Source: Owenia fusiformis (lineage: Eukaryota; Annelida; Polychaeta; Sabellida; Oweniidae). From it: a stretch of 64,000 nucleotides of DNA. A program made the translations under genes and the position numbers. The notes under the pieces are model-generated. The model was not told the DNA's origin and did no database searches. It saw only the letters and a program-made list of their open reading frames with translations. Shown here one piece after another: positions 1-12,604 of this stretch. Numbering within the stretch: position 1 is the first letter of the stretch; the number at the start of each line of letters is the position of its first letter. The DNA lies in NCBI GenBank assembly GCA_903813345.2, contig CAIIXF020000011.1, positions 1,636,571-1,700,570 on the forward strand, given 5' to 3'.

Positions 1-1990
1 GGTTTACCGAAAATACACAAATGTGAACTTATAAGAGACAGATGTAAATGTGAACAATCCGAATATATAAAAATGGAATGTCCATACAATTTGACTTTTC
101 GTCCGATAGTTGGCGGTCCAACTAGTGAGACTAGCAAACTAAGCGAATTTATTGATAAAATTTTACAACCATTAGTACCAGAAGCGATGGGAAATAGTTA
201 CATTAAAGACGACATGGATTTCATAAAGAAATTACCCAATCTTACTACTAACTCTTCTACAATGCTGGTATCATTCGATGTAGTAGGATTATACAGCAAT
301 ATTCCGCATGAACTAGGTTTACAAGCAATATCTTATTGGTTGGATAAATACGATAATGACATCATAAAACGGATTTCTCCTGATTTCATTATGAAAGCTA
401 TAGAATTAATCCTCGAAAACAACTTTCTTCAATTCGATAACGAAGTGTTCCGACAACTGAAAGGAACAGCCATGGGAACGAAAATGGCCCCGTGCTATAG
501 TAATTTAACTTTAGCGTTTGTGGAAGAGAAATTAATGGATGAGATGCAAATAACATTTCCCGAAGATATTGCCAAATTCATTCAAATTAATTGGAGACGA
601 TATCTGGATGATTGCTTTATTCTTTGGCCTTTCTCTGAAGAAAGATTGAAAGCCTTTCACATGGTTCTAAACAGTATTGATATGTGAAAGTAACAGAAAC
701 CAACTCCCGTTCCTCGATATCATGGTTAAAATAAAACCTGGAGGTGAAATCGCAACAGACATTTTTAGAAAACCAACTGATACGCAACAATATTTGAACT
801 TTAACTCATGTCACCCACACCATGTTAAGATCAATTTACCGTATAACTTAGCCCGCCGTATCATCTGTATTGTAAGTGAAGAAGAAGTGCAAATTGAAAG
901 ATTAACCGAATTGGAGATTACACTGATATCACGTGGTTACCCCAGAGGCCTGATACACGATGCAATAAAAAAAGCCAAAGAATATACTAGACATGATCTA
1001 CTATACGGAAACAACAATGACAACAAAAAGGGTGATAAAAAATCCCTTTTATTTCAACATTCAACCCTAGAAACCCAGACTTGTTTTCAACTTTAAAAGA
1101 AAATGCAGTTGTTCTTAACAATGATACAAAAATGAGAGACGTGATCACTAAAAAACCATTTTTAAAGAGTAAACGTCAAAGCAGAAACTTGAAAAGAATC
1201 ATAACTTCTTCTGCTTTCAAATCTTATAAAGAGGATATAACTGTGACCAAATGTGAAAAACCAAGATGTGGCTGCTGTGTTCATATTTCTAATGATATTA
1301 AATACAATGGCAAAACATTCAACGCCAAGGTATCAATGAATTGTGAATCAAGAAACGTATTATATGCCATGAAATGTGCTGGATGTAACGAGATTTACAT
1401 TGGACAAACGGGCGACAAACTTCGGAACAGGGTCCGGGTCCATAAGCAACAAATTCGTGACCCTACTGTCCGTATGTTGCCAGTAAGCGAGCATATTGAT
1501 AATTGTGCTACTGGACATGAACCAAAATTCACAATAATGCCTTTTTTTAAATTTCATGAAGACGATATCGAACAAAGAATCGCCATGGAAAATCATTTTA
1601 TTAACATTTTTCAACCCAAACTAAACAAATAAATTGTTTATTGGTTACTATACATGTAACGGTTAAATTGTACGTGATGGATAAATACTACTGACAATAA
1701 TTAATTGTATTAATATTACGTCATATACCTTTTTACCTGTATATTTTTAAACCAAAAATAAACAAATAAATTGTTTATTGGTTACTATATAAGCGGATTA
1801 TATTTATATTACGTCATACTTACCTGTATATATCTTAAACCAAAACTAAACAAATAAATTGTTTATTGGTTTCCATGACGTTTAATTAATTATATTAATA
1901 TTACGTCATACTTACCTGTATACCTCCTGTTCTCATTTTTGAAAAATCTACTGAGGAATAAAGAAACATGTTTAGATTTTCAAACGTATT
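1..1990 (+). mobile_element. Penelope-like element (GIY-YIG type), 3' part
   Basis: Coding begins at base 1, so the 5' end lies outside the window. The reverse transcriptase shows the Penelope hallmarks: LPKIHK at the edge, then (counting from the Met at 73) FRPIVGG around residues 9-15, the motif A region SFDVVGLYSNIPHE around 67-80, GTAMGTKMAPCYSNL around 131-145 and the catalytic YLDD at 177-180. A GIY-YIG endonuclease follows (about 1240-1630), with a Cys cluster (KCEKPRCGCC) just ahead of a segment containing LYAMKCAGCNEIYIGQTG and RVRVHKQQ. Such elements prime reverse transcription with this nuclease. The coding region is spread over three overlapping frames (about 1-687, 677-1096, 1081-1632), so this copy is probably inactive. 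It ends in tail repeats and a short 3' segment to about 1990. Family assignment is firm; the clade is not resolved. Confidence 0.9.
1614..1925 (+). repeat. Three tandem tail repeats of the Penelope-like element
   Basis: A block starting with AAACAAATAAATTGTTTATT, itself nearly palindromic, and closing with ATTACGTCAT and an ACCTGTATA run occurs three times (about 1614-1750, 1751-1840, 1841-1925), with internal length differences. The first copy overlaps the last codons and stop of the nuclease frame. Tandem terminal duplications are known in Penelope-like elements. Confidence 0.75.
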
Positions 1991-1999
1991 TTATTAGTT

Positions 2000-2250
2000 C
2001 TTCTTATTTTTACTTATATATATATATATATAACTGATGTTCTGTGGTATTTCACTGTGTGGTATTAAATTCAAAAATCCCCTTATATTTATGTGGAGCT
2101 CATCTTATGTGGTAAAACACCTATATAATTGATGTTCTGTGGTATTAAATTCAAAGATGCCCTTATGTCTATGGTCTATGTGGAACTCATCTTATGTGGT
2201 AAAACACCTTTTTAATTGATCCTATGCAAAGCAATATTAAACTGGTGGTT
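2000..2250. repeat. TA run and diverged duplication
   Basis: A short (TA)n run at about 2016-2030 is followed by two diverged copies of a roughly 95-base segment with GATGTTCTGTGGTATTAAAT and TCATCTTATGTGGTAAAACA (about 2035-2125 and 2132-2215). No coding signal. Confidence 0.5.
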
Positions 2251-2254
2251 TATA

Positions 2255-2471
2255 TTATTTAGCTTTGGCATAAGTTACCCAGAGTATCAGCTTCTTTTCA
2301 AGTAAGCTTTGACGATCTTCAGCAAAATTATGGTTTAATGACTCTACCGCGATGGCATTTGTTCCTCCAATCAGAGAGCAGAGATAAAACACGCTTGTAC
2401 ATATGATAGTCATTGAAAAATCAACGATCGATCCTAATTGGCTCGGAAAATTCAAAGGATCGTTGCTCATC
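2255..2471 (-). CDS. Possible terminal exon of an unrecognised minus-strand gene
   Basis: On the minus strand a pyrimidine-rich tract ends in CTTCTACTAG, a good 3' splice site, directly before an open frame that runs about 71 codons to a stop at 2255. The peptide begins MSNDPLNFPSQLGS, has a hydrophobic stretch (IVDFSMTIICTSVFYLCSLI) that could be a membrane helix, and ends KKLILWVTYAKAK. I do not recognise it. No upstream exon and no nearby AATAAA were found on this strand, so it may be a chance frame. Confidence 0.28.
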
Positions 2472-2788
2472 CTAGTAGAAGCAAAGCAAGCGAATGTAAA
2501 GGGTAGGCATTAGTATTTCATTGAGGTGAATAAACGACGCATTGAATATATTGTTTAAGAAAATATAATGTATATCCAAAATTTGCTACCATGGGTTGTT
2601 AACACACCAACTGTTGTAAATATGTACAATCAAAAACGAGACTGTAAATTGAGATAATTATGTGTGGATATGCTCTTGTTAACTGGCATTGACTCATGGG
2701 CAATGAGCAACACAAATTAAAAATCCATGCTTAGCTGCCTTATATTATCATCATTCACTCATTATTCATTCATTAGGCTATTAGCATG

Positions 2789-3591
2789 GGATCCAAGCAG
2801 GGCACGCCTTAAGCGTCGGACAGCCGGACTTGTCCGATTAAATAATGACAAGACCGGCTCTAAATCACAATTAGCCGGTCATTGTGACCGAGACCTTGTC
2901 CAATCTATAACCCTTAGCGTAGATATCGTGTCCGAGGCCTAAACATTTTGAGATGACCCTTAAACTGTTGCCTGTTCATTTGTTTTTTATCTCCCCTTTC
3001 CATGAAAATCAATCTACACGTATAACGACATGATAAATTATAATCGATAGGGAGTTAAAGTTTTAAATAGAACAGCCTCATTTAGAATGCTTATTTAATT
3101 CTCGTCTCGGAGAAAAAGCCGAACATCTCCAAATATAGTAATCGGAAAGTACCGAATCACAAATAGATACTTCCGGTGATCTCCAAATAAGGAGTTCTTG
3201 ACCCGAGTTCATCTAAAGATGGCGAAACCACTCCAAAAGTATGGATTCATATTCATATTTAGTTTTAAAACTGATTGTGCCAAGCGTAATTCTTAAGGTA
3301 CGTAAAAAACTAATCGATTATAGTACTTCAAGTACTACTTATGGATCAAATAGACGTAGCGATTTCGGCCATTTTCAGTGAAATATTGCACAATAGTACG
3401 ACTTTTCACAGATCAATTTTTGAAAATAGCGCGTTGAAAATTTTGACCAGGAAGATTTGCTCATGACGGCAGATTTTGGAGAGGTGTTGGTCATCTTGAC
3501 CAGCAGGTTTTGTATTTGACCACTTAAAAATTGGATCTTGCCGGTCATCTTGACCAGCAAGGAAAATTTGCTTAAGGCATGCCCTGGATCC
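2789..3591. repeat. Possible inverted-repeat-bounded element
   Basis: GGATCCAAGCAGGGCACGCC then TTAAG at 2789 is mirrored by CTTAAGGCATGCCCTGGATC at 3571-3590, giving imperfect inverted ends of about 22 bases around 800 bases. The right part also carries two diverged copies of a CATCTTGACCAGCA motif. No target-site duplication is evident and no transposase is visible. Confidence 0.3.
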
Positions 3592-3659
3592 AAGTCCTTT
3601 GAACCAGCCATATTTTAGGATCCGACACAAAACACTAGACAATTTTTGAGAGAACATTT

Positions 3660-5505
3660 TTATTATCCTAAAAATTTGTTGTACAATATCATAAAAATCA
3701 CCATCTTAACCAATTGAAATAGATACAACTGTTTGTAAGTCAAACTGTGTCAACTTTTTAAAAGTGATAAACTTGCCTTCCTAAATTCAAAAACTGTATT
3801 GACATTGTTCTGTAAATACACCCCAACAGATATGCCAAAGAGGAGCATTAGTAACGAGAGGGTTTATTGTCTGAACTTGTCTAAGATGCATTTTCATTGC
3901 TCTTGAGACAGAATATAGAGATATCAATTTAATATCAATAATAGCATTCAGCATATAGTATGAGTATTCAATGCTTTACTTTTACATGTAGAATACAATT
4001 ACCATTTGAAATATCTTTTATTTCAAAATAGCAATAAAAAGAATATTAAGCAAAGCTAAAGATATTGGTGTCAGGTCTTAAAATGCCTGATCAATACACA
4101 AGCTATAAAATACATTTTCCTTTCCCTCTACCATGCAAATTTGTCACATCAGTTCGCACTGGATTCTCATTTATATGAGAACATATACATTCAGGTTGAA
4201 ACATCTTACGACAAATCACAATAAACCATTGGAGAATGTTGAATGTTGAACAACAAGAATGCAGTGACATCCAACAATATATCAATCGATAGCAGTGTTC
4301 AATTTTATATTTACATGAATTCATACTATAGCTAGTATTCTTGTATAATTAGCCTGATCTATTCTACTTCTGCGAGAATTTTTCTTCTTTTGATGCAATG
4401 GTTATGATCAAAGTATATTTCATACAATCTATTCAATCAATTCTATTGAACATCTATCTCACATTATCAATTGATACAATGTATAATTGTATCAATTTTA
4501 CCAAATTTAGCAGTGATATCAAATATATGGGAATAACATGTAAAGACTTAAACAGTTTACTAATCATAAAGATTTTCTTATCTCATATAAGAAGAGTAGA
4601 AGACTGAATCTTTTGAATATGTTATTGTATCTTTGTACAAGTATATGCTCCCCAGGGTAGTACCCATATATATGCAAGGGACTTAGAATAAGATAAAGGC
4701 ATTTTATCCTGCATTTTTCAAATTTTTAGATGTTATTCCCAGATACAAGTTTCATAGTACTGCCATGTGGGAAGGGTCTAACTGGTGAAGAACTCTAGGA
4801 GCCTCTAGCTTCAGTACCAGATGATGCTGATAAAAAATAACTAAACTGGATGGTAGAATAGGGGTTTGTCTGCAAATATGCAATCATGAATCATTATGTG
4901 TTGTTATGTGTTATGTGTTATTTACAATCATACTGGTAATTATTGTGTTGGCCTACAAGTTCTAATATACAGGTATAAACAAATGACTTCAATTTACTAG
5001 ATTTTTAATAAAATAGGGCAATAATTATTAATAATATTTACAATCAAGGGTGGAAAAGACAAAAGACAATGCAGCTTGATTCGTGCCTGTACATTTGCAG
5101 TTAATATCCTATTCTACCATCTCCTAAAATCAGTTGACCAGCAACATCTAGAACTGATGCTAGAGGCTCTCAAGGTTCTTGAATAACAGACCTATGCCCT
5201 TAGTGTCAATTGTATATCACCCTATAGCTAGTATTCTACAACAACATTGGTAGACATTTGACAGTTACAAAACATTAAAATAACTATAACTAACTATAAT
5301 GTCCACTGGCAATATTCCAAAACATTAAAATAAGTATAACTAACTATAATGTCCACTTACAAAAATTACGAATTCATCTGGGACATTAGTAAAGAGAACA
5401 CTGACATTCATTTTTGTTATTCCTATTCAATCACATTTCAAACTCATGATGTCACAAAGATTTTTGACAGTCACAGGTCCTACTGACCTAAACTTCGAAA
5501 CAACT
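3660..5505. other. Non-coding stretch
   Basis: AT-rich DNA with no supported exon. The only structure seen is a tandem duplication of about 60 bases with ATAACTAACTATAATGTCCA near 5275-5360. Confidence 0.5.
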
Positions 5506-5509
5506 TAGC

Positions 5510-6392
5510 TGTGAGGGTTGATCAGAAATTTCTGAACCATGAGGTCTATTTTCTTCAATTTCTATTCAATATTCCTGATTTTCTCTCAGAAACCAGGGAC
5601 ATAGGGATTATTCAAGGTGAATTTCATTGTTCTATGGCAAGAAAATTTTATTTTTAATTGTCAAGAAGTCTTTCTAGGTTCTTTATTCATTTCAAATACA
5701 ACCTCAATACTGAAGCAATTTAAACAGTCCCTCTCCAGGTGCTTTCTTACTTTTGTGATAGTCATTGTGATTCTGACACACCATTATCATTGAAGAAGCC
5801 ATTTTATCATTGAACAGTGCCTTGACAGACAAAGAGTAGTTCTGTGTAAAACTGAATAAAAGCAAACAAGAAACCCTCCAGGATATTAGAGCTACTTTAG
5901 GAGAACAAGCAATGAGCAGACAGAGGGTGTATGAGTGGCACACCAGATTTTGAAAAGGAAGACAAGCGTGGAGTTAGATTTGAGGAGAACACCGATATTA
6001 TCCAGGAGTTCACCAGAGTGTGCAATGATGTTGGAAAGGATGGTTTTCAGAATGTGATTGGGGACTGGATCAAATGCAATAAAAATTTTACTGAGCACAA
6101 AGGAAATTATTGTGAAGGGACTGATGTAGGGGAATAGCTCTCTACTGTAATGCAATAAATTAAATAAATACATCAAAAATTCACTATTTTTCTAAAAAAT
6201 TATCTTTAGCAAATCTACCTTGATGTGTCACCAATTACCATAGCAACCACATCAATACATTAATGATGTCGTAAAATAATGAAATCCATATGGAATGATC
6301 CTTAATGTTCAAGGTTTATTTGTGAAAAAATCAGGGAAACTGAATAGAAAATAAAGAAAATAGAGAAACTTCTGATCACCCCTCATATAACT
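5510..6392 (+). mobile_element. Internally deleted mariner-family transposon
   Basis: The left end GTGAGGGTTGATCAGAAATT (5510) is matched by the reverse complement of AACTTCTGATCACCCCTCAT (about 6367-6386), a typical mariner terminal repeat, and the similarity continues inward. Between them, about 5880-5950 encodes a diverged helix-turn-helix region reading SRQRVYEWHTRF, and about 6045-6130 encodes a piece like a mariner transposase C-terminus (FQNVIGDWIKCNKNF, HKGNYCEG). The catalytic middle is missing and the remainder is not one open frame, so this is a non-autonomous relic. Confidence 0.65.
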
Positions 6393-6394
6393 TC

Positions 6395-6790
6395 CAATAG
6401 CTATAAATTTACCTAAACATTGGAATAACTAACTTCAATCATAACTTCCACTAGCTAAAACTCAATTCAACTTGGTCAATGGTGAACATTATTTTTTCTT
6501 ATTCCTATTTTATCAGATTCTCTTAATGACATAGGCTTTAAGCCTTTTGATAGCAACAGGTCATACTGACCTAAACATTGAAATACAACTATAACTGTAA
6601 CTTCCATTAGGTATCCCAATCCATCCATATCCAAATAATTATTCTAACTTATCCTATTTTATCAGATTTCTATAACTTTAACTACATAGTATGCTTCCAC
6701 AAGCTATCTCAATCCATCACAAACCATAATTATAACTTCCATGAGCTATCCCAATCCATATGTATCCAAGAAATATTCTTATTCCTAGAA
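6395..6790. repeat. Degenerate repeats with AACTTCCA(C/T)(T/G)AGCTA
   Basis: Diverged copies of a segment containing ATAACTTCCAYKAGCTATCCC and AATCCAT recur at about 6390, 6440, 6600, 6690 and 6740, with a partial relative before 5510. No coding signal. Confidence 0.45.
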
Positions 6791-7248
6791 ATTTAAGTGC
6801 TGACAACCCCTCTCAATGGTGAGATGTGTAAACCACATACTTGATCACTGGTGAGATGATGACCAATATTGCCTAGACTCAGAAGGTGATTATTATTGTA
6901 TGCTCATAGGTGGTCACTGTATGGATGTTGGTCCAATCTGACTATGTAGTGAAACTTAAGTCTCTCCACATTGACAATAAGAATCTGGAGATAACTTAAA
7001 TATTATAAGTTACCATGGTAACATATTTCTGGAAGTCTGTTGGCACTAATCACATGTTTTTTCCACATAAAACTTGGAGGCTAAAATAATACATCACCAC
7101 TTGGCATCATACTAAGGCTTCTATGTTCATGGTAAGTTGTATGTATAAAATGGTCCCTTGATTACCAACAAAATCAACCAAACTATTTAATAATATTGAA
7201 AGTATATAGTCTTGCTTCAACTATGTAGACCAGTGAACTGGACAAATG

Positions 7249-10200
7249 TCATATCATGTCAGTGAGCACAAAGTCTTCACCGTTTTCCAAGGCATCTTCC
7301 ATGAACTGTTCTGCTTCATAGTGGGTGCTGTGTTTCACATCCATGTAGATCTTCACAAGGGTCTCAGGAAAAAGAACTTTCATTACATAGTCCAGAAGAG
7401 TGAAGTTTTTCTTGCAGAACATGGCCATTAATTGTTCCATCACAACATCATGCTGCTCTTCATGGAATATACCCAGCCTCACTTGGTAGGTCAGGTCAAC
7501 TGCAAATATTCATTATAAAACACACTTTTAAATAAGACAAAATCACCTCCTCTGTGACCATCTTAGACCATAAATGAAATGTGTGGTGTATCCATCTTCT
7601 ACCAATGAAAACTACTTCAAGTAAAATTTCAAACTCCTTATGTGTTTGATTTGCTCAAACAGCAAACCCTTTCCTTAGTTACGGCAGTGTAGTCATAGAA
7701 TGGAAAAGCTGAATCAATATTTCAATTTTAAATTTAATTAATATTTCAATTTTAAAAACTACTAATAAAGATCGTAGTTTATATCAATTTCTTACAGATG
7801 CAAAAGTTCCTAAAGTTAAATATTTCTACATCATCTAATCTAACAATGGATATCAAGATGTAATAGTAAGAAAATAACATAATGAGGGGTTCCTTACTTT
7901 ACTTAAGTTTCTATATTTTACTTAACTTAAGTTTACTATATGCTTAGAACATGCAAAAATGACCTTATTGTACAAAGAACGTAGTGTACTCTCCATTATG
8001 ATTTCCCCATGAAAAAAATTAATTACCCAAATGCGAGAAGGTAGTTACTAGTTTCACCACCAGGTGGCTGATTTGGGTCAATTAACATGGCAGGTATATA
8101 AGGAAGTTCCCTTAAACTTGAATATTATCAATTCTAGTGGCCCAATTTTCATATAACCCATATGTGTCTGATACTTATACTAATGAAAATATGTCCAGTA
8201 AAGCAAAATATTATCTGTCCACTAAAAGAAAAGATATTGCATCTTTTGTGATTTTATAGCATAGGGTCCATGGGGAATCTCCCCGAGCTAGAAATCACAT
8301 TTTCAAAGAAAATTAATTTTTCAAAGTTGATAAACACTTTTTAAAACCACATTTCTAGATGTAATTTTACATGTAGATTTCAAAAATGATATTATATTGA
8401 CTGAATTTTGAATTTTTAATGACGTAAATCAAGATTATTTCTTCTCGCATCTGAGTTATTCATCTGATTTTTCAAAATGAATATACTGCTTTTATTATTA
8501 CATTTATATGTACACTAGTATCTTGTTGACCTATACTCAGCTTTGTATTGATGAATGGGCCACTTACTATATGCAATATGTCCTTTACCATTTGATAAAT
8601 GACTATTATCTTTATGGCTTGCAACTACTGTATGTCAATATTCCATGTGTACCTGTTCTATAGTTTGATTTTGCTCTTTTTAAGAAACTTAATCTTCATT
8701 ACAAGTAATATCTGCACTTCAAGACTATGCCATAATAGTACTGCTGCACAGAGATACTTGTGTGTTTGAAAATCATTTTCTCAATAGACAAGGATAAAAT
8801 CAGCAAATATATTTCGGCTAAGAGTATGTAATATTTGCCAACCCTGTATACAGGTACAGCTAACAGAAAACATGATTTGTAGCAGGTATTGTGCAAGTAC
8901 TATGTTATTCTGGATTTTGGTGTAAATTAGGACAAAAATAATGAAACTGAATTGTTTTCTAAGTTGGTATTGTAAGGTTTTAGTAAAATGCTTGCTTACC
9001 CCTAGCCTTGCCGCCTTTCTTGTAGTCTTCATGTCTTCTGTTGTAAGCTTTCCCCTGGTAGATGTTTCGCAGATATTTTTTGTTATCTTTCAAAAGGTGA
9101 CATAGTTGGTCTCGTGTTAAATCACAAACTTTGCTATAAGTAGACAAATACAATCCTCTTATATATACAGGGTGGCCCAAAAAAAACGTCCACATTTTTA
9201 TTTTTTTAATCTCTTTACTGATATGTTAGAAATATCAATAAATTATATATATTAGAAAGATAATTCAATTTCCAACAAAATGATGTATGATTCATAAAAT
9301 ATGAACGACTATTGGTGACTTCAAGGTAATTTCCGCACCATGAGGTAGTAATAGTCGAAAACAAGATTTTGCTACATGTTTTGAGCTTATTGCATAATAT
9401 TGCATTGCTTAATCAACACTTTTAGACTTTTATATAGGAAGAAAAAATCTAGAGTTGAGTTTTATTGTTTGTAAATCATTTTGTAGCTCTAAAATAATCA
9501 TGGAACCTATTTTTATGTATTGTAGTTCATTATAAAGTTAGATTGTTAGATGCATTGAGATTTGCTTCACATACGTTTTGCAAGAAACTCAGTTGAAATT
9601 TTGCTCTGACCCATGATATAGAATAAGTTTCCATTATTTCCTCTTCTGGTGTATATAATTGAATTTTCTGCCATAAACAATGTAAGTAGAGTTAAGTACT
9701 AAAAGTACAACATCATTATTGACCATTTCATGATAATTTTAGCCGTAAACAGGCATTATCTCCAAAATGTCTTGAAAATGAGTAAATATTCAATTATGTG
9801 ATACAGTCTCCACTACATTATTTAGGCTATATTACCAATACCTATTAACATGGTGAAGGAACTCAATAATATTGTATTTATAAATCAATTTGCTTTAATT
9901 TGATATATAAATCAACAATTTTGAACTTCTATTATTAGAATTATATCCCCAAAGCTTACATAGGGGTTATATCTGCCTGGTCAGTTCTTAGCATTCTGTA
10001 TTCAGCAATTGGTAAATCATGATCTTGACCCCTGTGGTAATTGAAATGTTATTTCAAGACAAATACTCATTTATGTGAAAGGAATTGTATATCATTTTGT
10101 TGGAAATTGAATTGTCTTTCCAATGATGTGTGATTTAAACACATTTCTGTAATATTAAAATTGTTGTGGCAAAAACAAAAATGTGGACATTTTTTGGCCC

Positions 10201-10670
10201 ACCCTGTATATATCAACTAATGACATGAATGGTAATATGCATTAAATCACTCATGGCTTCGGAACCAGAAATATTAGTCTTCAATTTATTACTCACGTCT
10301 CTTGCTTTTGAGAAACACTTTTAGACATACATTTTACAAAGATATCAAAATCTTTTAACATTGTAAGTCATACATAAACAGTTCATCAACATACGAGTTC
10401 ATACTCAATAAGCCTCCATTTGGAAAGTTCCATAAGTACTTACTTCACTTTGCTTAATACATCAGGCGTATCCTCTTCATCATTAATCACAATACATGTA
10501 GTATCATCATTGTCATTCACCATTTGTGCATTGTAGCCATGGTCTTTTGAGTTCAATTTTATAGGATTATTATCCATGGATGTTTCAGTTCGCTTTTTAG
10601 TAATGGTTGGGCAGTGTAAGGATCTTTCAAGAAGATTTGCGGCACTAAAGCTCTGTTTATGATGAGAATT
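7249..10670 (-). CDS. C-terminal three exons of a host gene, PWWP3A/MUM1-like C-terminal domain (tentative)
   Basis: Minus-strand exons are 10670-10444, 9133-9000 and 7499-7249, with stop at 7249-7251. Donors GAA|GTAAGT and AGGG|GTAAGC and acceptors ending TTATAG and TTTGCAG give matching phases (2, then 1), coding for 203 visible residues. The first exon is polar and acidic (NDNDDTTCIVINDEEDTPD). The second begins with a CDLTRDQLCHLLKDNKKYL helix and a basic stretch. The third carries a helical segment, HDVVMEQLMAMF then DYVMKVLFPETLVKIYMDV and EAEQFMEDAL. This VLFPE-type segment followed by a DxxxxxYEEAE-like helix resembles, from memory, the C-terminal region of the PWWP3A/MUM1 chromatin proteins. 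No PWWP domain is visible here. 5' exons were not found; the acceptor at 10671 is weaker than the others. That it is a gene is fairly sure; its family is a guess. Confidence 0.65.
9168..10206. mobile_element. Non-autonomous Tc1/mariner-type element, 1.04 kb
   Basis: The left end CAGGGTGGCCCAAAAAAAAC with GTCCACATTTTT is mirrored at the right by the complement of AAATGTGGACATTTTTTGGC then CCACCCTG, and TA flanks both ends. A second inner inverted block (AATTCAATTTCCAACAAAAT near 9261 and its complement near 10100) extends the symmetry. No transposase frame remains. It lies in the intron of the minus-strand gene, about 35 bases from the acceptor of the exon ending at 9133. Confidence 0.75.
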
Positions 10671-10679
10671 CTAGTGATT

Positions 10680-11085
10680 GATTTCTGCAATGAAGTTCAA
10701 ATTTTTATTAATATTATTTGCAATGTCTGCTTTAAGTCTAACTCAAAAGGTGCTTTGAATAATAGGAGCTTTGAAAACTTGAATGATGCCACAAATAAAC
10801 TAGAAGATAAAATCATTCAAACCCATCGTAAAATTAATCTGCAGTTTCTTGGATTTCGTATGTCATGGGTTTAAGCAGGCCAACTAGTTCAAAAATTCTT
10901 TTACAGCCCAATGTTTTTATTTTGGCTAAGTTTTACTCTGGTCAAATTCATTGAAGAGGAAACATCCAAAGGTAGAATGGCCTTATTATTATAAGGAGAG
11001 TATGATTTTTATGGAGTTGTTGACTGACCCAATGTTCCGTATTTACATGTATTACACTTTTATGTTTTATTGTAAATGTCTACCA
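10680..11085. other. Non-coding stretch upstream of the minus-strand exon
   Basis: A 71-codon plus-strand frame (10659-10874) overlaps the minus-strand exon and has no splice or family support. Nothing else is seen. Confidence 0.4.
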
Positions 11086-11465
11086 TAGTCAAAAAGATGT
11101 TGGACAAATAGCCAAGACATTTTCAAGACATATAACCAAACTCTTAAAAAATGGTCCAAGACAAATAGCCAGGACATTTTTGGACATCTAGCTTAGTGTC
11201 TAACTGTAAGAACTATATATAGCCAAAAAGATCTCAGACAGGTACCCAAGACATTTTCAGGACATCTAACAAAAATTCTTAACTTTACATTTTAGACTAA
11301 AAATGATCCAAGACAAATAGCCAGGACATTTTTGGACATCTAGTTTAGTGTCTATCTGTAAGAACTATATATAGCCAAAAAGATCTTAGACAAATAGCAT
11401 TTTCAGGACATCTAACCAAACATTTAACTTCAAAAAAAAAGGGTCGGGACAACTAGCCAGGACAT
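11085..11465 (+). repeat. Tandem repeat, unit about 150 bases
   Basis: AGACAAATAGCCAGGACATT at about 11160 and again at about 11311 marks a unit of about 152 bases, containing GTAAGAACTATATATAGCCA. Partial units flank it. Confidence 0.65.
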
Positions 11466-11469
11466 TTTC

Positions 11470-12170
11470 AACGTTTGGTATGGTAATGGACCCATATTTT
11501 AGGATTTGGTATGGGAATGCCCTGAAATTTCTGATTTCTGAGGTATGGCAATGGTCGGCTTTTTGCTTTTCTGGTATGAGAATGGTCGTTGGAGATACAT
11601 TACTTCACATTTGTGGTATGGCATTAGTCCAGTTGTTGCAACTGTCCTAAATGTGAAGTTGTTTTGGGTCGTTTGGTATGGCATTGGTCGCATATTTGGA
11701 CATTTGGTATGGCATTGGTCCTACATTTTGATATTTAGTATGGCATTGGTCCCATATTTGGACATTTGGTATGGACTTCCGGCGTTATTTTGGCTGGTAT
11801 GGGAACATATTGAAATTTAAGAGATTGGTATGGGAACATATTGATATCTGAGGGTTCAGCCTAGGTCCCCCGCAGAATTTTATATACAGTGAACCCCCCG
11901 GGATCCCAAGGCTTCTTTAGTTTGAATATTAGCTTTTCACCCTTAACGTATGACAATGGTCCTATATTTGGACATGTTGTATGGTATTGGTATTTGGACA
12001 TATGGTATGACATTGGTTTTATACTTGGACATTTGGTATGACTTTTGGGCATTATATTGGTTGGTATGGGAACACCTTGAAATTTGACAGATTGGTATCG
12101 AAATATATTGATATCTGAGGTTTCGGCCTACATGTAGGACCCCTGTCAAATTTTGAATACAGTGAACCCC
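11470..12170 (+). repeat. GGTATGGCATTGGTCC minisatellite
   Basis: Diverged units of about 34 bases with TTTGGTATGGCATTGGTCC and ATATTTGGACAT recur across the block, with a partly duplicated larger segment (GATATCTGAGG, then a CAGTGAACCCC stretch, at about 11840-11900 and 12110-12170). Open frames in it are by-products. Confidence 0.7.
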
Positions 12171-12604
12171 TGGGATCTTTTCTTGTACTGAACAGTCAAA
12201 TTATTTTACAGAACATATTCTAAATAGTTCATTTATAAAGGTTGAAAATGCAAGATAGAACTGACTTACTAAATCTATTCAATGAAGTTCAGTAGAACTT
12301 TTTCTATGTCTCCCATCTTGCCCTATTCCGTAATATGGGGGATCAAAATGTTTTCTAGCTTCAATTTTTTTTGTTTGATAAGAATGTCAAATTCCTGAGG
12401 GACAATTTCAAGAAACCATGACATCAATAATATAATTTTAATCCAATGTGGATGTACACCATTGATTTTAATATGTAAGGGATTTAATATTGCATGCTTC
12501 TTTAAAGTCATAACTGTGGTTTGATATAACAGATACACTGTACAATTTCTCTGAAAAAATAATGTTCATACATTAGAATAATGTACTTGTGGTAAGATTT
12601 TTTA

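Noticed and set aside
10659-10874. 71-codon plus-strand frame
   Set aside because: It overlaps the better supported minus-strand exon and has no splice or family evidence.
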